64,000 bases of DNA, from assembly GCA_025201345.1 (NCBI GenBank), contig JAIXMG010000005.1, forward strand, positions 806,001 through 870,000, in the 5' to 3' direction. Below are positions 55,517-64,000 of this stretch, one piece after another. Under the pieces are notes generated by a model that worked only from the letters and a program-made list of their open reading frames with translations, did no database searches and was not told where the DNA came from. Position 1 is the first letter of the stretch. Each line of letters begins with the position of its first letter. This DNA is from Thamnidium elegans (lineage: Eukaryota > Mucoromycota > Mucoromycetes > Mucorales > Mucoraceae). The translations under genes and the position numbers were made by a program.

Positions 55517-55577
55517 TATTATTTTCTTTTTTTCTCTTTTTTCTTCTTTTTTTTTTTTTTTTTGCTTTAAAACGCTA

Positions 55578-58500
55578 ATGACAAATAACAACATTAACCG
55601 AATTGGACTTTTGTTAGGTTCAACTCCATCTTCACCTATACCTATACCTAATATGGCGCCAGAAAAACCAAAGAGAGCTGCCGACAAAGACACCAGACAA
55701 GTTCCTCCTGCTACTGCTGCGACAGCTGTTATAAAGAAAGCTTGCGTTGAAATGAGTGATGCACAAGTGAATGAAATCGTTGAAATGTTGGGTACAATAC
55801 TTGCAAAAGTAAAGCAAGCTATTTCGGATAAAAAAGGTAATTCGATAAAAAAAAAAAAGTAAAAAAGAAAGTTTAGCTTAATAGTATGAATGATTTTTGA
55901 TGTAGATACTTATGCACCTTCAGCCGCTGTCACCTTTTTATTGCGCAGAATGGATGTGGACACGCAAGATTTATTATCAGAAGATTTATATTGTTTAATG
56001 ACAGGATTTATGACAGTTTACGTTAGTTTTATTCAAGAAGTATTTTTACACAAATTTAAAGATTTTATGAGATTATTCTCCAGTCATGATTCACTTTTAA
56101 ATGGTAAAGATAATGACAACGATCAGCCCTTTCTCTGGTTATATCTTTCTTATGATCGCTCTAATAATCTATCAATATTAAATGATTTACATAAACAATT
56201 ATTACCAAAAAGATACGACGCCAATTTCATCTTGTCAAGAATAGACGCCATCTTTTCGAAATTCTATACAACTCATTTCTTGGAGGCTTATGTTCAAAAG
56301 CACCAAAAAGATCATGGTCAATTCTACACTCCTCAACCCATTATTAACTTTATGTGGGATAAATGCGCCACATTACCATTGTTAACTCAACATTTACGAG
56401 AAAAAACGACCATGTTACGTGTATTTGATCCTTGTCTTGGTATGGGCTCCTTTTTATGTGAATTTTTAACGCGATTTATAAAAGCGTGTAAATTTACTGT
56501 TTGGAATGATCCTGTAAAATTGACAACATTATTAGCAAGAGATATACCAGATCATATTTGGGGAATTGAAATTGATCCCTTCGCTTATCAACTGTGTAAA
56601 ATCAATATGATGGTTCATTTATTTCCTTTATATGAACGATTAAAAGAATTGGGTGTTGATCTGAAACCAGGTATGATCAATCGTCTCAGGCTCTTTTGTA
56701 ACGATTCGCTCAAGTTACGCGAAGATACCAATCCATTTATTTCAGATACCGCCACTCAAATGGATCCGTTTGAAAAAGCTTGTTTAAAAGCATTACGCAA
56801 TGCTTCTCAAAAATTTGATTTCATTGTAACAAATCCGCCTTATATGATTCGAAAAACAGGTTATGTAGCTCAACCAGATCCCGTAATATATGACGAAGAA
56901 AAATTAGGTGGAAGAGGATCACAAGCTTACCTTTATTTTATGTGGGTTGCTCTGCAGCGCTGTGATGATGTTACAGGTCAAATATGTTTGATTACTCCCA
57001 GTCAATGGACCGTATTAGAATTTGCTCAACATATCAGAGAATGGATATGGAAAAACTGTAAACTTTTAGACATGTACGAATTCGAGCCATATAAAGTATG
57101 GCCAAAGGTTCAAACTGATTCTCTTGTATTTCGTATTTGCAAACGTACCACTACTTTACCAAACACTGATCATACACTCTATGTTAGAAACACTTCAAGA
57201 AAAATTTCACTTACTGAGCTATTGGAACTTTACAAGAAATTTGATCCCAGTGATCCGCTCACCAATAAAGATATCAAATACAAATTAGCTCCTCTTGATG
57301 AATCAAACCGTATATTAACTGCAAAGCATGCTTCATTTGCCTTTGTTTTACCTACTGCCTCTTGCTTAGAAGAACTCAATTCAATTACTGCTCATTTACC
57401 TCGTTTATGTGATGGAGAACAAAACAGGTCCGGTGATGATTCTCCGTCCAATGAACCTACTCCTTTAAACTGGAATAGAGGACCCAATACAAACCCCGTA
57501 TATTCACTTGTCGTAAGAACAAGTTGGGCTAAAGAAACATTTGGTGAGGAAGCTTGCGATCGTTGGTTAAAACCTTGTTTTTATTGGAACGGCAAGACTA
57601 TTAGTTCCTCTACAGGTGGTGGTAAAGAAGGTGAGTTCTGGAAAGAAAGAGATCCATTACGATTAAGTAGGAAAGAAATGTCTGCTGCAGAAGCCTACTG
57701 GCCCTATTGTAATTTAGATAATGACAACCCACACGTTGCATTTTATTCTATGATTATGGTCAATAAAGAAGATGCCGACAAATTAAAAAAGGAATTTGAT
57801 GAATATGGTCAAGGATCTCCAATTGCTTCGTTATATACTTATTTGCGTGAAGCACGTCAAGCATTACAGGGAGATAAAGTTGAAAAGGAAATCGCTCATT
57901 GTCAGTATAACAAGTGCGGTACAGAAGTACCAGTCAAGATCGTCCATCCGATCAATTGTGGTTACTATACTAGATCACAACCTCGTCAACGATTCTTTGT
58001 AGATAAAACCAGGGCATCTGTGACCAATCAATGCATTTATTTTACCATTAAACCAGATTATCCATGGCAAGATCCAGACTATTACTGTGGTCTTTTGAAC
58101 AGTACTTTACTTCAATTTTTTAGTAAAGTGCATTGTTGTTACGATCAGCAAGGCCGTATGCGATTCTTTGGAAGATTAATGGCTTATATTCCATTTGCAC
58201 CACCACCTTCAGCAGAATTTATGGGATACATGGCAACGTTTGTCCAAGGTATGACAGAGGCACGTACTTGGATCTATAGTTTTGTACGTCATACACCAAG
58301 TGGTCACCGTCTAATGGAACGAGTACGAAACTGTGAATGGCACTTGTCTCCTACCGAAATTGACGTTGTACGTCAATTCTGTCCACCCGAAGACTGGATC
58401 CTTCAACCTGACACCAGTCTTTCTACTTTCACATGTCCACCGCATCTGGAATGGATACCCGAACTTGTGCAACAGACTACATTAACCAGCAAAAGAGCAG

Positions 58501-59231
58501 TTGTAAACATCTTTACAAAATTACTAAAGATCGCTTCCTTATTTCAATTCGCAATAGATCAAATGATTTATCATATTTATAATATTCCTACTCATTTACA
58601 GCTGGATGTAGAATCAGATTTAAACTTACAAGGCTTAAGAAAGGAATGGGAAGACCGAAGTGAGTTGCTTTATAATGATGATGATCCTCAGGATTGGTTT
58701 GAACGTGTCATGGAGTTTGCTACTTCTTTTTCAAGTGAAACTAATTTAAGTAGTACGCCAGATAATAATGATCTTACTACTATTACTGCTGATGCTCATG
58801 TTACTGCTAATTTTAGTCTCGGTAAAAAAAAGCGTGCTTCGTCAATTTCGGCAGGCGAAAATAAGCGTTCTCGTACTTTAGATGCATTAAATCATACCTT
58901 TGAAAATCACAATAATACCTATCAAAGCTCGACTGCCACGACAGAGATATCTCAAACTTTCACTGTTGGCAATACCAACACACATCAAATTCCTCATACG
59001 AAACACGATAGCGTGCCTTTATTACCTCTATATACTAATAATAATTCGCTAGATGCAAACGATACAAATACGAAGGACATGGAAGATGTCATTGTTACCG
59101 ATACCACTGTTACCTTACAGACTCAACCTACACCCATTCCAAACAAAAAAAAATTGATGCTTGAAGAGGAATCTCAAGATATTGATATTGTTACTATTAC
59201 ACCTGAACAAGATTTGACATCTAGCGAGTAA
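55578..59231 (+). CDS. N6-adenine DNA methyltransferase, bacterial type I/IIG-like
   Basis: Two exons (55578-55836, 55906-59231) join in frame and give 1,194 residues; a later ATG at 55653 is an alternative start. A hydrophilic N-terminus and a helical domain precede an amino-methyltransferase core: GQFYTPQPIINFM (motif X, near residue 224), VFDPCLGMGSFLCEF (motif I, SAM binding, near 260), IWGIEIDPFAYQL (motif II), LRLFCNDSL (motif III) and FIVTNPPYM (catalytic motif IV, near 396). A long C-terminal half includes YCGLLNSTLLQFFSK (near 816), which resembles the target-recognition region of TaqI/Eco57I-type enzymes. The order X-I-IV-TRD is that of gamma-class N6-adenine methyltransferases. I see no nuclease motif. 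A basic KKKRASS..ENKRSR cluster near 1060 could be a nuclear signal. Activity and target are inferred. Confidence 0.85.
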
Positions 59232-59381
59232 TTTTTTTTTTTTACTTATATTCAAATATATATATATATATATATCTATATTATATAAATAAAAAACATA
59301 CAATAAATAAAAAGGTGCTTATTCTCTCTCGTTTTCCCTTTTTTTAATAAAAAAATATGTATATTACGAGATATAAGTCTA

Positions 59382-60537
59382 TTACGAGTAACTTGGAGGA
59401 GGAGGCTGAACAGTACGATCTACATACGTCAGTTGCTCACCAGTACTATTAAGAGGTTGGTCGTTATCAAACAACATGGTATCATCGGTGTGCCCGCCAT
59501 AAGCGGGAGGAGGTAATAAGGAGCCTTGTTTAGGACCATAAGCTGCTTCTCTTTGATTTGCAGCCGAGAATAAAAAGTCTTGTAGCCCGAAATTGGTAGA
59601 GACATGACATGGTCCGTGAGATCCAATAATGGGATATATAGGGTATTTAAATCCAATGGATGCTTTCCCTAAATTTTCGCCGTTTCTTGTAAAGAAAACT
59701 GTTCCACTTTGATACAAATATCCTACACCTATCACATCACCTTGCTTATACGCTGGTCCATAAGCTCTACCGAAATTAGGATCACTAGCAAATATCGATC
59801 CTGTATTCGAATGATAAGCCACAGAATGTCTATGCCAACCTAAAGAAATATTTTTTTTTAAGAAAAAAAAAAAAAGATAACAAATGTTTGTGTAAAAATA
59901 TGTGTACCTGGTAATCGCCATCTGGGGTAAGATTTTGTTGCAAATCCAATAGCTAATCGATCTTTATCATCTAATTGCAATACTTTCACTTCCCAATATG
60001 AAAATTCTTGAATAGGAACGGGTAAATTGGTCATGATACAACCTTGTCCTTGGCAAAACACAATATTCGAAGGATCTTCGTCCATAATAGCAGCATTACT
60101 TTCTTCTTCAGCGTCCACAGTTGTTTCTATCTCGATAAATTTCCAGGCCAATACACCTCTATTTACTACATCTGGGTGCTTTGTCACGTCAATAAATGAA
60201 CTTGTATTTGGTGGATATCTTGATTGCCAATCTATAATATACATACAACACAAGGTTTTTTTTAGGGTTTTTTTTATCCCCCGCTTTAAATCAGTTTATA
60301 TAACTTACTTGATACAGTTTGTAAAGTCTGATTGTCAGTGGAATCTAATGGAGTAACTACAGATCGTAATTGTTGCCAAGCATCATTGTTTAATGATGAT
60401 AACTGTTGTTCTTCGGTTTGCAGTTTCTTTCGCCGCAAGAATCGTACGCCAAGACATGCAATAAATGTGAAAAACAAAATGGAGCAAATAATTATAACGG
60501 CATAAAAGCTTTCTCCACCTGTATACATACCAGGCAT
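59382..60537 (-). CDS. Ssh4/Ear1-like SPRY membrane adaptor of Rsp5
   Basis: Three exons (60537-60309, 60231-59908, 59839-59382) join in frame and give 336 residues. One N-terminal membrane segment (FYAVIIICSILFFTFIACLG) is followed by basic residues (RFLRRKK). A SPRY domain covers about residues 115-270 (NRGVLAWKFIEIET, FSYWEVKVLQLDDKDRLAIG, WHRHSVAYHSNTG, DVIGVGYLYQSGTVFFTRNG). Two PY-type motifs occur in the tail: PPPAY and, at the very C-terminus, PPPPSY. TM + SPRY + PY motifs is the architecture of yeast Ssh4 and Ear1, which recruit the Nedd4-type ligase Rsp5 to vacuolar/endosomal cargo. The role here is by homology. The 3' end is convergent with the methyltransferase across about 150 bp. 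Confidence 0.88.
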
Positions 60538-62974
60538 GACAAAAAAAAGAGAGAGATAATGAAAAAAAAAAAGAAAAAAGAAAGAAAAAAAAAAAGGGAA
60601 AAAGAAAACACGCACACAACAGTTACCTTGTATAACTCTACTATTGACTCAGATTTAGCCCCTTTTTAATGTCCTTGTAAGGTAAATATACACAATTATA
60701 GTCTTTTTTTTTCAGTCGATCTCTTTTTTATAGCTCAGTAACAAAAAAATTTCAATTATTTCTAGCAGTAACAAAATAGAATCTCTCGGTTTAATATTCT
60801 TATTGTTAACCTATCTAGTCGTTTATATCTTTATTAAAGAATTAATTATATCTATGAAATGATGCTAAACTCTATAATTAAGATAAACAATTGGATTTGT
60901 ACCACTTGCAATAAAACGATCGTGATCGGTTATTAAAAAAAAAAAAAAAAAACTCCCCAAGAAGAGGATTATCAAACCTGGCACTTTGGTTCTGCAAACA
61001 AAAGAAATGTATTTTATTATGCCTTGTAATTAAAAGAACTGATTCATTTAATAATTATAGAAATATCACACACGAAAATAAGGAACGTCTATACTTTTTT
61101 TTATGGTTTAGCAGTATATAATATATGTATACGATGTATAAAAATACACATTAAATTCGATTGAAAAAGTAATTGATTTTTTTAAAGAAAGAAAATAACT
61201 TTATAAGGAGTAAATATTATTACTAACAGGCCAAAAAAAAAAAAAACAACAAACACGGCAATACTTTAAAGACGCCAACTATTCGAACACTTTTTTTGTA
61301 TTTTGTTGTGTAGGTCCAAGAAGGTGGCTCCAAAGTATTTGATTACTTAAAAAACCCTCAATTTTTTTATCGCAAAGTATTTTGAAACAAGGGACTTAGC
61401 CAGTTTGACGTATGACAAGTCAAATGCAGATTTGACTCCTCCTACCCTTATTATATATTTCTTTGCATAATTGTTACACACTTGTTTGCTCGCTTAAATC
61501 TAGATGTATAATAAACAAAAACAAGCGTATTGCTTGTGCGCTTGATTTTAATTCTGAACAGACATTTTAGAACTTATGAAGATTTGTGTATATTCGTATC
61601 CTTTCCCGAAGTGTATGACACATTAATTTTTTTTTTTTGCAATTCAAGTAAAATCTTCAGTTATTCTTTCTGTATATTCAACAAGTCCCCCCCCCTCCCT
61701 GAAATGTATTCGTATTAATAATAAATGCCCGAAAGAATTATAGGGAACTTTTATGAAATTTTACCAATTCACGCAAAGCATGAAATCAAGCTTTACAAAT
61801 ATATGTAATAGTTATTATGGAAGCATATCTTAAGTTTATAACTGCATAGCTTTGATTATTCTTTGTTGATGGTTCCAACATACACTGTAGGTCACTCTAA
61901 CATTTGATATGATATTGCAACGCTTTGAAGGACAGAACGCATTACATTAGTATTAGAAAATAATCGCAACTCATAAGGTAGATGGAAATACAAAAAAAAA
62001 CAAGAGACTTGGAAACTCAGTGTTATCATTTGCTACTAGGTTATGTAGTATATTTTTGTTTGCGACAGAAAAAAAGGGTACTGAAGAGGGAAGTGATACA
62101 GTAGCCGCTCTATTTAAGAATGTTCGGCTTAAGGGTAGGCTCGAAATAGGGTGTTTTTCTTGTATACTTAAACGTCAGCAAATAATTCTTTTGCCCAAGT
62201 TGTTTAGTAAAAGTTAGTCTTTAGGAAGATTTATTTAATATCAAGTACTAAAAACTGCTTGTTGTTTTGTATTTTCTACTTTTTTTTTTCGGTTGTTCAT
62301 TTTTGGCTATTTTCGATCATTTTGGGGGGTCACAACCCCTTTTGGTTTTCGGATTTTTTTCATGGATTATTTGCGATTACTCCGGACCTAAGAACAATAC
62401 GAGTTTTATATCAACAAAATAAGAGTAGAATAACATAAGATGGGAAAGATAGACGCACCAGGTTCTTGCACCGCCTGCATATCATTTACGTATCTCTCTA
62501 AGACTAATTTTATTTATAGCTATTGCGTTGATTCGTGAATAATGGTAATAGACAAACAGAGTCCCTCCCCCCTCCCTCTGAAAAATAACCCATATTTTCG
62601 CACTATACAACTCATTGGTTACGAATGTCAAGGAAAGCCATGATCGCTGTCAATGTACAAAAAAAAAAGTGACAGAGCTTCCCCCTTCTATTTAATAAAT
62701 AATATTTTCACATTATAAAGTACAACACTGTATATAAAAAAAAAAAGACAGATAGATACAGCGCAAACCAACTACCATTCATAAAAAAAATAACAGAGAA
62801 TTTCCCCACTATTTTTTATATAAAAAAAGAGGCTAGAGTTTCCCCATCCAAAAAAAAAAAAGTATGTATTGTCACACAACATTATACAAATTATTTGTTT
62901 AGAGTGTCATGGAAAGCCATGCTAGCTGTCAGGTGCGAAAGAAAACAACGCCAGCAACCTTAGTAGTGCCGTTT
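60538..62974. other. Gene-poor 2.4-kb region
   Basis: AT-rich sequence with A/T homopolymers. Short ORFs near 61530 and 62020 have no recognisable domain or splice partners. The only structure I can support is a degenerate repeat zone at about 62,560-62,935, described separately. No RNA gene was recognised. Confidence 0.45.
62626..62931. repeat. Pair of 26-bp direct repeats 279 bp apart in a degenerate repeat zone
   Basis: GTCAAGGAAAGCCATGATCG (continuing CTGTCA) from about 62627 recurs as GTCATGGAAAGCCATGCTAG (continuing CTGTCA) from about 62906, with three mismatches in about 26 bp. Between them a shorter motif, an AGAG-like stretch leading into TTCCCC, occurs three times (near 62675, 62797 and 62835), each followed by an AT-rich stretch. 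This could be a decayed tandem duplication or the ends of a small non-autonomous element. Confidence 0.45.
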
Positions 62975-63368
62975 TTACAGGCCTCCTTTTTTTCTTAGTG
63001 AAAAAGAAAAAAAGGAAAAAAATCGCAGCTCTTGATGCTCCTTTTCTTTGTTTAATACTTGCAAATACTTCCATCCTAATAATAATTCAGCACCTAAACG
63101 ATAAAATATATTGCATTTAGCTTTTTTCTTTTCAAAACAAATCAATAAGCTTACCTTCTAGCATCAAAAGAAGAGACGAAAAACTACAAGTGTTTATCTC
63201 GTGATTACGATATGGATCTTTGCAAAATAGTGCAACGAAAGGGATAACAAGCGTTATCTCTAGCACGTTTGAGTAGATTTTTCTATGAGGATAATTGGAA
63301 GTGAAAATTCCAGCATCAATGAAATTGCACTCATCCATAGGAAACCCAATTAATACGTCTTCAGTCAT
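62975..63368 (-). CDS. Possible two-exon hypothetical gene
   Basis: ATG at 63368 opens MTEDVLIGFPMDECNFIDAG. A GTAAGC donor at 63154 and a CTAAA-containing intron ending in TTTAG at 63094 join exon 63368-63155 to exon 63093-62975 in frame (110 residues), running through LLGWKYLQVLNKEKEHQELR to a TAA at 62977-62975. Good splice signals with a kept frame favour a real gene or a gene remnant. The last residues (FFSFFSFSLRKK) look like composition-driven sequence. No family is recognised. Confidence 0.3.
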
Positions 63369-64000
63369 ACTATTCAGAGGATAGATGAAGGGGATCGCTT
63401 CAGCTTTCCTCCGTGGTCAACATGCCACCATAAAGTAACCACCCGATAAACCCATTATAACAAACCTGTACTTTGAAGACACAAAGTGGAACCTTTTTTT
63501 TTCACGAACCAGAGTTAAGGATCACCGATAATATTGCGAGCCATACGACGTACGCCGTCTAAAAGTTATGTAACTACTGGTTATTATGATTATATTAGCT
63601 GTCTGTCATATCGTTAAAACAGTATACGCAATTTACCTTTTACCTTTTCCGAAAAAAAAACAACACTCTGACAAGTTAACGAGGCGAAGATGAACTCTGT
63701 CGTTAAAGGAAATAAAAAAAAAACTGTAATATCAAGATATCGTCTTGAACAATATTAGGCAGTATTGACTAGTCGAGCTTAAGAGAAAACAGCAATGTAT
63801 ATTGTACATGTAGTAGAGATTAGAGGACATGAGGTTAAATATTGTTAGTTTACACTATTTGAGAAAAAAAAAATAAGTGACATAGTTTTTTTTTTGCGCG
63901 CACAAAAATATTCCCTGCCTAAATTTTAATTACATAATAGTACGTATAATATCGCAACTTTTTATTCCAAAGTGAAGGAAGAAATAATACGGCGGTAGTT
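63369..64000. other. Right-edge AT-rich region
   Basis: The last 632 bp show no ORF with recognisable content on either strand, no RNA gene and no clear repeat. Short A-runs occur near 63652, 63713 and 63863. Confidence 0.4.

Larger units (their letters stand above)
54344..55577. other. Divergent promoter region of CDS1 and the adenine methyltransferase
   Basis: This 1.2-kb region lies between the CDS1 start (minus) and the methyltransferase start (plus). It holds a full CRE-type palindrome (54796-54803) and a 42-base T-run (55473-55514) just upstream of the methyltransferase start. I find no credible gene in it. Confidence 0.5.

Noticed and set aside
61530..62217. Short plus-strand frames of 62 and 65 codons
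   Set aside because: No recognisable domain, no splice chain and no start context; typical chance ORFs in AT-rich DNA.

Overview
The window reads as nuclear DNA of an early-diverging filamentous fungus, most likely a Mucoromycota (Mucorales-like) species. The evidence is an uninterrupted gene for elongation factor 3 (essentially fungal), VTC polyphosphate machinery, an Ssh4/Ear1-type adaptor, a Tc1/mariner transposase relic, many short introns (about 50-100 nt, GT..AG, often with CTAAA-like branch sites), and very AT-rich intergenic DNA full of poly-T/poly-A tracts. No species can be named from sequence alone. I saw no rRNA, tRNA or CRISPR locus.

Layout. 1-15.2 kb: the 3' part of one giant, apparently intron-free gene for a Cys-free Gly/Ser/Pro-rich repeat protein. 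It is open at the left edge, with 5,078 residues visible, and has three successive repeat architectures (19 units of about 100/103 aa, 14 units of 54 aa, 6 super-units of about 319 aa). 15.4-18.0 kb (-): a CC2D1/Lgd homologue carrying an extra UBA domain. 18.2-20.6 kb (+): a NOL8-like nucleolar RRM protein, divergent from the former across about 200 bp. 20.7-22.5 kb (-): an archaeal-type cofactor-independent phosphoglycerate mutase in ten exons. 22.8-23.2 kb: a broken Tc1/mariner transposase. 23.8-27.0 kb (+): eEF3. 27.3-29.9 kb (-): a two-TM protein of unknown function and a Ser-rich acidic protein with a perfect RFX X-box upstream. 31.1-33.3 kb (-): a VTC complex subunit. 33.7-35.4 kb (-): a tandem pair of small secreted Cys-containing paralogues. 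35.9-38.4 kb (-): a Cid1/Trf4-type nucleotidyltransferase. 39.0-41.2 kb (-): a bHLH transcription factor. 41.2-44.1 kb: gene-poor. 44.1-45.3 kb (+): a wax-synthase-type acyltransferase. 45.6-49.7 kb (-): coatomer alpha subunit. 51.0-52.4 kb (+): SPT2 chromatin protein. 52.6-54.3 kb (-): CDP-diacylglycerol synthase. 55.6-59.2 kb (+): a 1,194-residue N6-adenine DNA methyltransferase of bacterial type I/IIG-like build inside an intron-containing fungal gene. 59.4-60.5 kb (-): an Ssh4/Ear1-like Rsp5 adaptor. 60.5-64 kb: mostly gene-poor, with one doubtful two-exon gene.

The genes are independent housekeeping and accessory loci, not an operon. Recurrent themes are membrane traffic and ubiquitin sorting (COPA, CC2D1/Lgd, Ssh4-like), lipids (CDS1, wax synthase) and chromatin/RNA (SPT2, NOL8-like, Cid1-like, the adenine methyltransferase). 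The two most unusual items are the adenine DNA methyltransferase (55.6-59.2 kb), notable because early-diverging fungi are known for abundant DNA 6mA attributed to a different enzyme family, and the giant homogenised repeat protein (1-15.2 kb). All exon joins given were derived by hand from frame, splice sites and family homology.
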